DNA from: JAXMEQ01 sp046348225
GTDB lineage: Bacteria; Pseudomonadota; Gammaproteobacteria; Burkholderiales; Burkholderiaceae_C
Direction: 5' to 3'
DNA: 64,000 nt
Assembly: GCA_046348225.1 (NCBI GenBank)
Contig: JAXMEQ010000004.1
Coordinates: 186,001-250,000 of the forward strand
This document shows positions 49,775 through 58,710 of the stretch, piece by piece; position 1 is the stretch's first letter; every line of letters starts with the position of its first letter. The notes under the pieces are model-generated. The model did not search any database, had not been told where the DNA came from, and saw only the letters and a program-made list of their open reading frames with translations. The translations under genes were made by a program, and so were the position numbers.

Positions 49775-51694
49775 TCAAGCCGACTGGCGCAACGCCCGCT
49801 CGATCCGGTTGCGGGCCACGGTGGTCTTGGGCACCTTGAACGGAAACCAGCTGCGCACGTCTTCTTCCAGCCCGATGCCGTGCATGTAGTTGTAGATGGC
49901 TTTCTTGAGCGCGCCGCCCAGCGCGTCGTGGTCCACGCCGGTGGGGTCGTGGAACGCAATGTCGTTTTTGGCAAACGCACCCGGCGGCAGCGGCTGCAGC
50001 GTCACGCCGTAGTCTTGTGGGTTCAGGCCCACGGGTGAATGCACGGTGCAGGCGAAGCGGTGGAAAAAGCCGCTCTGGATGCAGCCGTTCTCAAACAGCT
50101 GGCGCACATATTCCAGCGCGTCCACCGTGTCGTGCACCGTCTGGGTGGGAAAGCCGTACATCAGGTAGGCGTGCACCAGGATGCCCGCGTCGCTGAAGGC
50201 GCGGGTCACGCGCGCCACCTGGTCCACGCTCACGCCTTTTTTCATCAGCGTCAGCAGCCGGTCGGACGCCACCTCCAGCCCGCCCGAGATGGCAATGCAG
50301 CCGCTGTCGGCCAGCAGCTGGCACAGCTCGGGGCTGAAGGTCTTCTCAAAACGGATGTTGCCCCACCACGAGATGCCAGTGCCGCGCGCGACCAACTCGG
50401 TGGCCAGCGCCTTCAGGGCCTTGGGCGGCGCGGCTTCGTCCACAAAATGGAAGCCGGTCTGCCCCGTCTCGCGCACGATGGCGTCAATGCGGTCGGCCAG
50501 CACGGTGGCACTGGCACCTTCGTAGCGCGAGATGTAGTCCAGGCTCACGTCGCAGAAGCTGCATTTCTTCCAGTAGCAGCCGTGGGCCACGGTGAGCTTG
50601 TTCCAGCGCCCGTCGCTCCACAGCCGGTGCATGGGGTTGAGCATGTCCAACAGCGACAGGTACTTGTCCAGCGGCAGGCCGTCCCAGGTGGGTGTGCCGA
50701 CTTCGGCAAACGCCACGTCGGGCTCGGCCATATTGATGTAGCGTACTGCGCCTTCTTCTCGCACAAAGGTGCGCACCAGCCGCTGGCGCCCGCGCCGGCC
50801 CTGCAGGTGTTCCAGCAGCGCCAGCAGCGGGCGCTCGCCGGCGTCCAGGGTCACGTAGTCAACGTGGTCGAACACGCGCGGCTCGGCCAGCTCGCGCAGC
50901 TCGGTGTTGACAAAGCCGCCGCCCAGCACGGTGACGATCTGCGGGTGCTGCGTCTTGATGGTCTGCGCGATGCGAAACGCCGCATACACCGCGCCCGGGA
51001 ACGGCACCGAAAGCAGCACCACCGTGGGCGCATGGTGCGCGACGGCTTCCAGCGTCAGCGCCTGCAGCGTGTCGTCCACCAGGTTGGGGGGTGCGGCCAG
51101 CGCATCGGCCAGCGGGTCAAACGTGGGCTGGCTGCCGGCCAGTGATTCGGCATACCGCACAAACTCGAAGCGCGGGTCCACCGCGTCGCGCAGCACGTCG
51201 GCCAGGTCGTTCAGGTACAGCGTGGCCAGGTGCCGCGCGCGGTCCTGCAGGCCCAGCGAGCCGAAGGCCCAGCCCAGCGGGTCGCCGCTGCCGTCGTCCA
51301 CATACACGTCCAGCGATTCAAAGCGCGGGCCTTCGGGCAGGTAGTGGCGGCCCACAATGCGGTGCGCCAGCGTCGCGTCGCGCCCTTGCAGGAAAGCGAT
51401 GACGGGGCCGATGGTGGCCAGGTAACGCGCCTGTTGCGCGGCAAAGGCCTGCACCGCCGGGCTGTGCTTCTTGCGGGGCAGCGCCTCCACGCAGGCGGCC
51501 ACGGCGCGCAGGCCGTCGGGCGACAGCAGCCGCAGCACCAGTGCCAGCGCCAGGTCTTCCTGCACCGCATCCACGCCGCGCGAGCGCAGGAAGCCGGTGA
51601 GGTAGGCGGTGGACGGGTAGGGCGTGTTCAGTTGCGTCATCGGCGGGATGACGGACAGCACGCGCAGCGGTGGGGCGGGGTGGTCGGCAGGCAA
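49775..51694 (-). CDS. B12-binding domain radical SAM protein
   Basis: Protein of 639 residues. The N-terminal third has a cobalamin-binding-like Rossmann region (VVLLSVPFPGAVYAAFRIAQ and VLGGGFVNTEL), with no strong DxHxxG motif. The radical SAM cluster motif is HGCYWKKCSFCDV, i.e. CX4CX2C, a variant known in this subfamily. GGLEVASDRLL and AYLMYGFPTQT are further SAM-domain hallmarks. The reaction is unknown. The start is uncertain: TTG 51694 is used, since no upstream ATG exists and the next ATG begins MTQLNTPYPS. It converges on the molybdenum hydroxylase gene. Confidence 0.85.
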   Translation of the reverse strand: MPADHPAPPLRVLSVIPPMTQLNTPYPSTAYLTGFLRSRGVDAVQEDLALALVLRLLSPDGLRAVAACVEALPRKKHSPAVQAFAAQQARYLATIGPVIAFLQGRDATLAHRIVGRHYLPEGPRFESLDVYVDDGSGDPLGWAFGSLGLQDRARHLATLYLNDLADVLRDAVDPRFEFVRYAESLAGSQPTFDPLADALAAPPNLVDDTLQALTLEAVAHHAPTVVLLSVPFPGAVYAAFRIAQTIKTQHPQIVTVLGGGFVNTELRELAEPRVFDHVDYVTLDAGERPLLALLEHLQGRRGRQRLVRTFVREEGAVRYINMAEPDVAFAEVGTPTWDGLPLDKYLSLLDMLNPMHRLWSDGRWNKLTVAHGCYWKKCSFCDVSLDYISRYEGASATVLADRIDAIVRETGQTGFHFVDEAAPPKALKALATELVARGTGISWWGNIRFEKTFSPELCQLLADSGCIAISGGLEVASDRLLTLMKKGVSVDQVARVTRAFSDAGILVHAYLMYGFPTQTVHDTVDALEYVRQLFENGCIQSGFFHRFACTVHSPVGLNPQDYGVTLQPLPPGAFAKNDIAFHDPTGVDHDALGGALKKAIYNYMHGIGLEEDVRSWFPFKVPKTTVARNRIERALRQSA

Positions 51695-51756
51695 GCGCCG
51701 ATTATCCGTGGCAGCCGCAACGGGGTATCCTGCACCTCACAACCCCTGGAGCGCGC

Positions 51757-52605
51757 ATGGCCACCGGCAAACAAGACGACAGCAGCCCGTCCCTCACCGC
51801 CTGGCAACCGCCGACCGGTGGTGCTGGCAAGCCCTTTTCGCTGGACAAGTGCCCGCCGGATGCCAAGCCGTTTTCGCGCGGCAACAAGGCGCGCGACAAG
51901 CTGGCGGTGGACGCCCTGGCGCTGGAGCTCGACAGCCTGCAGGACCTGTTCTATGCCGACCGGCGCTTCAAGCTGCTGGTGGTGCTGCAGGGCACCGACA
52001 CCTCGGGCAAGGACGGCACCATTCGCGGCGTGTTCGGCCGCACCAGCGCACTGGGCGTGCATGTGGTGGGCTGGAAGGCGCCGACCGAAACCGAGCGGGC
52101 GCATGACTACCTGTGGCGCATCCACCAGCAGGTGCCGGGGGCGGGCGAGATCGTCGTCTTCAACCGCAGCCACTACGAAGACGTGCTGGTCCCCGTGGTC
52201 AATGGCTGGATCACGCCGGCGCAGAAGAAGCAGCGCCTGGCCCACATCAACGACTTCGAGCGGATGCTGAGCGAGACCGGCACGCTGGTGATGAAGTTCA
52301 TGCTGCACATCAGCTTTGAAGAGCAGCGCCAGCGCCTGCAGGAGCGCGTGGACGACCCGACCAAGCACTGGAAGTTCAGCCTTGGCGATCTGGAAGTGCG
52401 CAAGCAGTGGGCGCAGTACCAAGCGGCGTACGAAACGCTGCTGGGCGCCACCAGCACGCCCTGGGCCCCCTGGACGGTGGTGCCGGCCGACTCCAAGACC
52501 CACCGCAACCTGATGATCGCCACGCTGGTGCGCGACAGGCTGCAGTCACTGGGCCTGCGCTACCCGCCCGAAGACCTGGCGCTCAAGGGCCTGAAGGTGG
52601 TCTAG
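51757..52605 (+). CDS. ppk2: Polyphosphate kinase 2 family protein (class I)
   Basis: Cytosolic kinase of 282 residues that moves phosphate between polyphosphate and nucleotides. Walker A is LQGTDTSGKDGTIRGVF near residue 75, and the lid/Walker B region includes IVVFNRSHYEDVL near residue 135. WKFSLGDLEVRKQW and WTVVPADSKTHRNLM are family-typical. The size and single domain fit class I PPK2. The ATG at 51757 is the start that gives the normal N-terminus (DDSSPSLTAWQPPTG). Confidence 0.92.
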   Translation: MATGKQDDSSPSLTAWQPPTGGAGKPFSLDKCPPDAKPFSRGNKARDKLAVDALALELDSLQDLFYADRRFKLLVVLQGTDTSGKDGTIRGVFGRTSALGVHVVGWKAPTETERAHDYLWRIHQQVPGAGEIVVFNRSHYEDVLVPVVNGWITPAQKKQRLAHINDFERMLSETGTLVMKFMLHISFEEQRQRLQERVDDPTKHWKFSLGDLEVRKQWAQYQAAYETLLGATSTPWAPWTVVPADSKTHRNLMIATLVRDRLQSLGLRYPPEDLALKGLKVV

Positions 52606-52913
52606 CGCGCGGGGGGCGCCATGCCCGCGCCGGGCATGCGCTGCATCATCGACTGCATCATGCCCTGCATGGCGTCCATGCGGTCTTCCAGTGCTTTCTG
52701 GCGCCGCGCAAGGTCGGCCATGTCCTTCATCATCGGCATGCCTTCGTGCATCGGCTTCCGGGCGTCGGCGGCCGCGGGCGCGGCAGGCGCAGCGGCTTCG
52801 GCCTTGTGCGCGGCATGGGGGTCGGTCTGGGCTTGCAGCGACGCGCAGCCCGCCAGGGCGGTGAGCAGCAGCGCGGTGGACAGCAGGGCGGGCCCGCGGA
52901 TCAATGAAGTCAT
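52602..52913 (-). CDS. Small methionine-rich lipoprotein
   Basis: Protein of 103 residues with a lipoprotein signal (LLLTALAGCAS) and a mature part rich in Met and His: DPHAAHK, MHEGMPMMKDM and DAMQGMMQSMMQRM. Such composition suggests copper or silver binding in the periplasm, as in small copper-tolerance proteins, though no family is recognised. The central segment is an amphipathic helix. It converges on ppk2 with a four-base overlap. Confidence 0.65.
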   Translation of the reverse strand: MTSLIRGPALLSTALLLTALAGCASLQAQTDPHAAHKAEAAAPAAPAAADARKPMHEGMPMMKDMADLARRQKALEDRMDAMQGMMQSMMQRMPGAGMAPPAR

Positions 52914-53082
52914 GTGGACCTCCTGGGGTGGTACAGGGATTCAGCTTAGGCGCGGGCGGGCGGCTGGACTTGCGCCACGTCAAGCAGGGGCGGATTCATC
53001 GCGCGGCCTTTTTCGGCGTTCTTGACGCGGCGCAAGCCCGTCCCGTGCGGCCGCGCCTACGCTGGCGGGGAAAGGACGCAGC

Positions 53083-54063
53083 ATGGACACCAGTGACCTT
53101 GACTACCCCGCCAACCCCGGCACACCGGGCGTGCTGACGCCGGGCGGCACCGACTATGGCGTGATCACGCCGGTGGGCGACGCAGACTGGTTCCGGATCA
53201 GCCTGGCGGCCGGCCAGCAATACCGCTTCACCATCGAGGCGGGCACCATCAACGGCCTGTTTGACGCGCAGCTGGGCCTGTACACCGCGGCCGGTACGCT
53301 GGTGTTCCAGGCCACCACGGGCCAGGGCTTCCAGAGCAAGTACATCGACTACCTGTCACCCGACAGCGCAGACTACTTTCTGGCGGCGAGCGGCGGCTCG
53401 CTCACTGGCAGCTACAGCCTGCGCGCCACCGCGCCTGCGCCGGTGCCCGGCAGCATCGTGGGCACGGCCGGCAATGATTTTCTGGGTGGTACGGCCGGCA
53501 ACGATGTGTTCATCGGCGGCGCTGGCATCGACACCGTGCGGTACTGGGGTGCACGCAGCGCGTTCAACCTGTCGCGTGACAGCACCGGCAGCTGGACCGT
53601 GCGCGACACGGGGGGCACCGAAGGGGTCGACACCCTGACAGGGGTGGAACGGCTGCAGTTTGCCAATACCAGGGTGGCGCTGGACCTGTCGGCCACTGCC
53701 AGCGCGGGCAAGACGGCCGAGATCATCGGCGCGGCGTTTGGCCGCGCGACGCTGGCCAACAAGCAGTACGTGGGCATCGGGCTGAACTTTTTCGACGCCG
53801 GCGCCACCATGCAGCAGCTCGCGCAGATGTGCCTGTCCACTGGCGCAGTCAGCGCGCCCGACAGCACCTCGTTTGTGCGCGCGGTCTGGCAGAACGTGAT
53901 GGGTGCGCCGATCGATGTCGCCAACCTGACCACCTATGTGGGGCTGCTGGAGAACAACACCTTCACCCAGGCGGGCCTGCTGGCACTGGCCGCGGAAACG
54001 CCAGCCAACCAGGCCCAGGTCAACCTCACCGGGCTGGCCGCCAGCGGCATCGAGTACGTGTAA
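53083..54063 (+). CDS. Pre-peptidase-like / RTX / DUF4214 secreted protein
   Basis: Protein of 326 residues without an N-terminal signal peptide. Residues 1-110 look like a bacterial pre-peptidase C-terminal (PPC) beta domain (DADWFRISLAAGQQYRFTI). Residues 125-160 carry short RTX calcium-binding repeats (GTAGNDFLGGTAGNDVFIGG). The rest resembles DUF4214 (FVRAVWQNVMGAPIDVANL). RTX proteins are usually exported by type I secretion using a C-terminal signal; no such transporter is in the window. An AAAGGA site precedes the ATG. It ends next to repeat copy 7. Confidence 0.75.
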   Translation: MDTSDLDYPANPGTPGVLTPGGTDYGVITPVGDADWFRISLAAGQQYRFTIEAGTINGLFDAQLGLYTAAGTLVFQATTGQGFQSKYIDYLSPDSADYFLAASGGSLTGSYSLRATAPAPVPGSIVGTAGNDFLGGTAGNDVFIGGAGIDTVRYWGARSAFNLSRDSTGSWTVRDTGGTEGVDTLTGVERLQFANTRVALDLSATASAGKTAEIIGAAFGRATLANKQYVGIGLNFFDAGATMQQLAQMCLSTGAVSAPDSTSFVRAVWQNVMGAPIDVANLTTYVGLLENNTFTQAGLLALAAETPANQAQVNLTGLAASGIEYV

Positions 54064-54118
54064 GCGCTATCAGTTTTGTAGCGCCTTGCGCACTATCGGC
54101 GCGGGCTACAGCGCAAAA
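54064..54118. repeat. Dispersed palindromic repeat, copy 7
   Basis: GCGCTATCAGTTTTGTAGCG core, then CCTTGCGCAC and the distal arm GCGCGGGCTACAGCGC. It starts at the stop of the DUF4214 gene and supplies the TAG stop (54106-54108) of the convergent adenylate cyclase gene. Confidence 0.85.
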
Positions 54119-55293
54119 GCCTGGGCCAGCAGCGGTGCGCGCTTGCCCTTGGCCTGGACTTCGCGCGGCAGGCCGGCGGGCAGGCCTGCGGCCGCGCACG
54201 CGGCCTGGGAGACCAGCAGTTCACCGCTGGCGGCGGCATCGCACAGGCGTTTGGCGGTGTTCACCGTGTCGCCAATGAAGTCGTAGGCACGGGTGCCTTC
54301 GCCACCGACCAGCCCCTCGACCACCGGGCCCTGGTGCACACCGGCGCCCGCGCCGAGGCCGTTGGCGGCCAGCAGCGGTTGAGTGGCCTGCAGCAGTTGC
54401 CTTGCGGCCTGCACGGCCACCGCGGTGTCGGCAAAAACCGCCATGACTTCGTCGGCCGTGTACTTGAGCTTGATCGGCGGGAGGTCGGCCAGCGCGCCTT
54501 CCGCTGCGCGGTAGCAGCGGTTCAGCAACCCGACCACCGCTTCCGGGGGCTGCTGCTCGCTCCAGGCGGTGAAACCGCGGATGTCCATGAACACCACCGC
54601 CCGCACCACGCGCTGCAGCGCCAGCGTGCGCTCGTCGGCAATGGCGCGGTCCAGGATGCCGCGGCCGAGTGACCATTCCGAGTACTGGCGCAGCCGCGCC
54701 GTCAACGCCTGTACCGTGGCCATGGAGCGGCGCAGGTTGACGTCGGCAAAGCCCAGCAGCACGCCCAGCAGCAACAGCACCACCGCCAGGAAGTCATGGG
54801 CGCGGTCGGCAAAGAACGCGCTGGCCGACAGCGGTGTGCCCTTGATGCGGGCCTCGAACAGCGCGTACATCACCAGCGGGATGGCCGAGCGCAGCACGCT
54901 CTCGGCCAGCACCAGCGCGGCCGCCGGGTGGCGCTGCTGGGCCCACTGCAGCACGCCAAAGCCCAGCGCAAAGGCCCAGTAGGCCTGGTGGTGCCACTGC
55001 AGGAAGAAGGCCGGGCCTTCGATGGCCGTTTCCACCAGTGTGTAGAGCAGCGGACCGGCCAGGTTGGCCAGCATGACCCGCGGCCTTCCAGTGCTGTCCA
55101 GCCACGCCGTCAGCCCCGCCTGGCCCAGGCCGGCAGCCAGCAGCAGGTACGGGTCGGCGTGCATAAAGTACCCGGGCTGCGCCAGCAATGCCTCCAGGAT
55201 CAGCACCACCAGCGGCACATGGCCGCTGTGGGTGAAGAAGTTGCGCGCCACGCGCGCGCCCAGCGGGGCGGCGGGCAGGCTCACGGTGCTCAT
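54106..55293 (-). CDS. Membrane-bound class III adenylate/guanylate cyclase
   Basis: Protein of 395 residues. The N-terminal half is membrane-embedded with about six hydrophobic segments. The C-terminal cyclase homology domain has metal Asp residues in FMDIRGFTAWSEQ and YTADEVMAVFADT, and a C-terminal GDTVNTAKRLCDAA with the Asn of the transition-state site. In the second metal region TADEV replaces the common GDxV, but the Asp is kept. It would make cAMP or cGMP in response to a membrane signal. The start ATG 55293 is preferred over the long upstream open frame, which overlaps the Hsp70 gene. The stop is supplied by repeat copy 7. Confidence 0.82.
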   Translation of the reverse strand: MSTVSLPAAPLGARVARNFFTHSGHVPLVVLILEALLAQPGYFMHADPYLLLAAGLGQAGLTAWLDSTGRPRVMLANLAGPLLYTLVETAIEGPAFFLQWHHQAYWAFALGFGVLQWAQQRHPAAALVLAESVLRSAIPLVMYALFEARIKGTPLSASAFFADRAHDFLAVVLLLLGVLLGFADVNLRRSMATVQALTARLRQYSEWSLGRGILDRAIADERTLALQRVVRAVVFMDIRGFTAWSEQQPPEAVVGLLNRCYRAAEGALADLPPIKLKYTADEVMAVFADTAVAVQAARQLLQATQPLLAANGLGAGAGVHQGPVVEGLVGGEGTRAYDFIGDTVNTAKRLCDAAASGELLVSQAACAAAGLPAGLPREVQAKGKRAPLLAQAFAL

Positions 55294-55312
55294 GGCCGCA
55301 GTATCACCCGGC

Positions 55313-56569
55313 TCAGCGTACCGCCCGGTACACCAGCCCGGCCGCCACGCCGCCAAAGAGGTCGCCCTCCACCAGCGGCGTGCCGGCAAACGCCGCCTGC
55401 AGCGCATGCCGCAAGGGCGTGAGCGCCGACGAGCCGCCCGTGAGGTAGACCGCGTCGATGCCGCGCGCGACCAGGCCTGCCTGCCGCACGCAGGCGTGTG
55501 CACACTGCACCACACGCGCCAGCAACGGCTGCAGCTGCTGCGCCATGTCGCCCGCCGTCAGCGTGGCGCCCAGGCCGGGGTCGACGTATGACAGGTCCAG
55601 CCGGGCCATGCCACCGCTCTGGCTGCTGGCAATCTTGGCCTGCTCCACGTCGTTGGCCAGGTGGTGGCCCAGCCGCTGGTCCAGCACGGTCATCAGGCGG
55701 CGGTGCAGGGCCGGGTCGGTGTAGTTCACGCGCAGCGCCTGGGCCTCGCGCAGTGCGCGCGGAACATAGCGCCAGTGGATCAGGTGCCAGGTGGCGAGGT
55801 CGAAGAACACCGCGCTGGGCACCTCGCGCTGCTGGGGCCCGATGTGGCGAAAGCCCAGCAGCGGCATCACCTGCTCGAGGCTGAGCCGCTGGTCAAAGTC
55901 GGTGCCACCCACGTGCACGCCATCGGTAGCCAGGATGTCGGCGCTGCGGTCGTGCGCGTGGCGCGCGCGCGTCGGGCCGAGCCGCACCACCGTGAAGTCC
56001 GACGTGCCGCCCCCGATGTCGGCCACCAGCACCACGCTGTCGCGCGCAATGCGCTGCTCGTAGTCAAACGCGGCGGCAATTGGCTCCAGCTCAAAGCCCA
56101 CGTGACGCAGGCCGGCGGATTCAGCCGCCTGCAGCAGCATCTGCTGTGCCAGCGCGTCGCGCGCCGGGTCGTCGTCCACAAAATGCACCGGGCGGCCCAG
56201 CACCACCCGGTCGGGCGCAGCGCCAGTTTGGGCCTGCGCCCGCGCCACGATTTCCTTCAGGAAGGTCGCGATGATGTCCTGGAAGCTCATGGCCTGGCCA
56301 TTGACCTCCGTCTTCTCCAGCAGCAGCGCGCTGCCCAGCAGGCTCTTGAGCGAGCGCATCAGCCGGCCGTCGGCGCCACTGAGGTACTGCGCGACCGCAT
56401 CGCGGCCAAAGTGGGCACGCCGGTCCTCGGCATTGAAGAAGATGGCGGTGGGCAGGGCCAAGTGGTCACCTTCCAGCCGCAGCGGCTGCGCCGGGCCGTC
56501 GCCCACGCGCCAGGCCGCCGCCGAGTTGGACGTGCCGAAATCAATCCCCAGCGTTCGGACAAGGGTCAA
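55313..56569 (-). CDS. Hsp70-family protein, YegD-like
   Basis: Actin-fold ATPase of 418 residues lacking the substrate-binding domain of DnaK. GIDFGTSNSAAAW is the phosphate-1 loop, LVADIGGGTSDFTVVRL the phosphate-2 loop and YLTGGSSALTPLRHAL the adenosine motif. The length and pattern fit the YegD branch, of unknown function. It starts with TTG 56569, preceded at six bases by GGAG, which comes from repeat copy 8. The adenylate cyclase gene follows 19 bases downstream. Confidence 0.87.
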   Translation of the reverse strand: MTLVRTLGIDFGTSNSAAAWRVGDGPAQPLRLEGDHLALPTAIFFNAEDRRAHFGRDAVAQYLSGADGRLMRSLKSLLGSALLLEKTEVNGQAMSFQDIIATFLKEIVARAQAQTGAAPDRVVLGRPVHFVDDDPARDALAQQMLLQAAESAGLRHVGFELEPIAAAFDYEQRIARDSVVLVADIGGGTSDFTVVRLGPTRARHAHDRSADILATDGVHVGGTDFDQRLSLEQVMPLLGFRHIGPQQREVPSAVFFDLATWHLIHWRYVPRALREAQALRVNYTDPALHRRLMTVLDQRLGHHLANDVEQAKIASSQSGGMARLDLSYVDPGLGATLTAGDMAQQLQPLLARVVQCAHACVRQAGLVARGIDAVYLTGGSSALTPLRHALQAAFAGTPLVEGDLFGGVAAGLVYRAVR

Positions 56570-56573
56570 AAGT

Positions 56574-56621
56574 GGCTCCAGCCCGCATTCAGGCTGCGTG
56601 AGGCGCTATTAAAAATGTAGC
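56574..56621. repeat. Dispersed palindromic repeat, copy 8
   Basis: Reverse orientation: GGCTCCAGCCCGCATTCAGG arm, then CTGCGTGAGGC and the core GCTATTAAAAATGTAGC. It encodes the C-terminal ATFLIAPHAA and TGA stop of the NAD(P)H oxidoreductase, and supplies a GGAG Shine-Dalgarno for the Hsp70-like gene. Confidence 0.86.
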
Positions 56622-57167
56622 AGCCGCCTGCTGCGCTGCGGCATCGCCCAGCACCGCATCGGGCGGCCCGCCCTTGCCCCAAAGTGCCCCGCCCCAGGTG
56701 GCGCCGAAAAAACGCGCGCACAACTCGGCCGAGTCGATCATGGGCTGGGCCTTGGCGCGGTCGCCGCTGGTGGTGACGAGCTGGAAGGTGCGCATGGCCA
56801 TCTCGTCCTTGAATGGCACGCCAGGAATGCGGATCCAGGCGCTCCAGTGGTCCATCAGCGTCTTCAGCGCGGTGGGAAAGCTGTACCAGTACACCGGCGC
56901 CACCAGCACGATGTGGCTGGCCGAGCGCATCGCGTCCAGCACCGTGCGCAGGTCGCCTTCGGGCAGGGGGTAGGTGCCGGTCGTGTGGCGCCGGTCCACA
57001 AAGGGCGGCAAGTTCATGTGGGCCAGCGGCAGCCAGGTTTGTGGGGTGCCGGCGGGCAACGCTTCGGCGGCCCGGCGGGCCAGCCATTCGGTGTTGCCCA
57101 GGTGGCCCGGTTCACGGGCGGAGGCGACGAGGAAGAGGTAGTGGGGTGCGGTCGGCGCGGTCGTCAT
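56589..57167 (-). CDS. NAD(P)H-dependent oxidoreductase, flavodoxin-like
   Basis: Flavodoxin-fold protein of 192 residues. FLVASAREPGHLGNTEWLARR is the FMN phosphate loop and VLVAPVYWYSFPTALKTLMDHWSAW the flavin-stacking motif (family NADPH-dependent FMN reductase / NQO-like). Its last ten residues and stop are encoded by repeat copy 8. The start overlaps the dadA stop by four bases, so the two are co-translated. Confidence 0.85.
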   Translation of the reverse strand: MTTAPTAPHYLFLVASAREPGHLGNTEWLARRAAEALPAGTPQTWLPLAHMNLPPFVDRRHTTGTYPLPEGDLRTVLDAMRSASHIVLVAPVYWYSFPTALKTLMDHWSAWIRIPGVPFKDEMAMRTFQLVTTSGDRAKAQPMIDSAELCARFFGATWGGALWGKGGPPDAVLGDAAAQQAAATFLIAPHAA

Positions 57168-58498
57168 GCGGCGATGGTAGCCGCACGGCCGGCCTTGCCG
57201 GTGGCGCGGTCCATGCCGTGGAAGCCGAACGCCATGGCCGGCTGCTCGCCGCTGATCAGCTCGGCCAGTGCCTTGCCCGAGCCGGCGCCGTGGGTCCAGC
57301 CCAGCGTGCCGTGGCCAGCGTTGACCCAGAGCTTGCGCACGCGGGTCTGGCCGATATAGGGGATGTTGGTCGGTGTGGCCGGGCGCAGGCCGGTCCAGTA
57401 GCGCGGATTGCCGCCCTCGGCCTCGCTGCGGGTGTCGCAGACGCCGGGCAGCACCGCCTCAATGCGCTCGGCCAGCATGCGGCAGCGGGCCTGCGCCAGC
57501 GGTGTGTCCAGCGACGTGTCAAAGCCGCCCAGCTCGATGGTGCCGGCCACACGCAGTTCGTCGCCCAGGCGGCTCATGGCGCATTTCACCTCGTCGTCGA
57601 TGGTGCTGACGAAGGGTGCGGCCTCCGGCTTGAGCAGCCGGAACGTCGCGCTGTAGCCCTTGCCGGGGTAGATCGGCAGGTCCACACCCACGCGGCGCAG
57701 CAGTGGCGCGGTGTAGCTGCCGCACGCCGCCACCACCGCGTCGGCCTTGAGGGTGCGCTGCTCGCCGGTGTGGCGGTCGCGCACCTGCACGGCTTCGAGC
57801 GCGCCGCCGGCCGTGGCCAGCCGCTCGATGTCGTGGTTGAACAGGAACTGCGCGCCGCGCTCGCCGCTCAGGCGGGCCAGTTCCTGCGTGAACACGCGGG
57901 CGTCGCCGCTTTCGTCGCTGGCGGTGTAGGTGCCGCCGACGATGCGGTGGGCGAACGAGCGGAACGCCGGCTCGATGGCCAGCAGCTCGTCGCGGCTGAC
58001 CACCCGGCGCTGCACGCCGTACTTCTGCATCAGCCGGGCCGCGCCGGCCGCCGCGTCGAACGATTTTTCGTCGGTGAAGTAGTGCGCGATGCCGCGCTCC
58101 AGCCGGTGGTACCGGATGCCGGTGGCACGCACCACGTCCTTCAGGGCGGCGTGGCTGTAGGCGCCCAGGGCCACCAGCTGCTGCACGTTGCGCTCAAACG
58201 CCGCGTCATTGCACTGGGCCAGGAACTGCAGGCCCCAGCGCCATTGCTGCCAGTCGGGCTGTGGACGGAACAGCAGCGGTGCGTCGTTGCGGAACATCCA
58301 CTTCAGCAGCTTGGCTGGCGCGTCGCGGTTGGCCCAGGGTTCGCAGTAGCTCACCGAAATCTGGGCAGCGTTGCCAAAGCTGGTTTCAAGGGCCGCGTCG
58401 GGCTGGCGGTCGACCACGGTCACGTCGTGGCCGCGTTCCAGCAGATGCCAGGCGGTGCTGGTGCCGATGATGCCGGCGCCGAGAACAAGAACTTTCAT
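57164..58498 (-). CDS. dadA: D-amino acid dehydrogenase DadA
   Basis: FAD-dependent enzyme of 444 residues that oxidises D-amino acids, feeding electrons to the membrane. The N-terminus VLVLGAGIIGTSTAWHLLERGHDVTVVDR is the FAD Rossmann motif. NAAQISVSYCEPWANRDAP, YPGKGYSATF and LWVNAGHGTLGWTHGAGSG are DadA hallmarks. The length is normal. Racemase genes (dadX/alr) are not nearby. It is divergent from the fasciclin gene across a 212-base AT-rich gap. Confidence 0.92.
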   Translation of the reverse strand: MKVLVLGAGIIGTSTAWHLLERGHDVTVVDRQPDAALETSFGNAAQISVSYCEPWANRDAPAKLLKWMFRNDAPLLFRPQPDWQQWRWGLQFLAQCNDAAFERNVQQLVALGAYSHAALKDVVRATGIRYHRLERGIAHYFTDEKSFDAAAGAARLMQKYGVQRRVVSRDELLAIEPAFRSFAHRIVGGTYTASDESGDARVFTQELARLSGERGAQFLFNHDIERLATAGGALEAVQVRDRHTGEQRTLKADAVVAACGSYTAPLLRRVGVDLPIYPGKGYSATFRLLKPEAAPFVSTIDDEVKCAMSRLGDELRVAGTIELGGFDTSLDTPLAQARCRMLAERIEAVLPGVCDTRSEAEGGNPRYWTGLRPATPTNIPYIGQTRVRKLWVNAGHGTLGWTHGAGSGKALAELISGEQPAMAFGFHGMDRATGKAGRAATIAA

Positions 58499-58621
58499 GG
58501 GCCGCAGTGTGGTGCAAGTGGGCGGTGAGTAAAAGCGGAATTAAACACTCAGTGAAAACATCAGGTGCACTAATAACATTCAGAAACCCAAACTAATCAG
58601 TCAAGAAACAGACTGTTAAGT

Positions 58622-58650
58622 TTGAGAAATTACTGAACGGTAAATATGAT
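58622..58650 (+). promoter_or_regulatory. Strong sigma70-like promoter of the fasciclin gene
   Basis: TTGAGA and TATGAT are separated by exactly 17 bases in an AT-rich region, 60 bases upstream of the ATG at 58711. This is one of the best consensus matches in the window and suggests high expression. The rest of the 58499-58710 gap holds no other clear element. Confidence 0.65.
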
Positions 58651-58710
58651 GCGCCGCCGGGCAGTTGCCGGTATCAAACAACGGCGCAAAGCGCCATCAA
58701 GGAGTGCAGC

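Noticed and set aside
49775..51694. CX4CX2C instead of CX3CX2C in the radical SAM protein as a novelty
   Set aside because: This spacing occurs in known B12-type radical SAM proteins (GCYW..C..C), so it is not unusual for the subfamily.
4983..56621. Possible CRISPR interpretation of the dispersed palindromic repeat
   Set aside because: Copies are thousands of bases apart, vary in sequence and orientation, and no cas genes are present.
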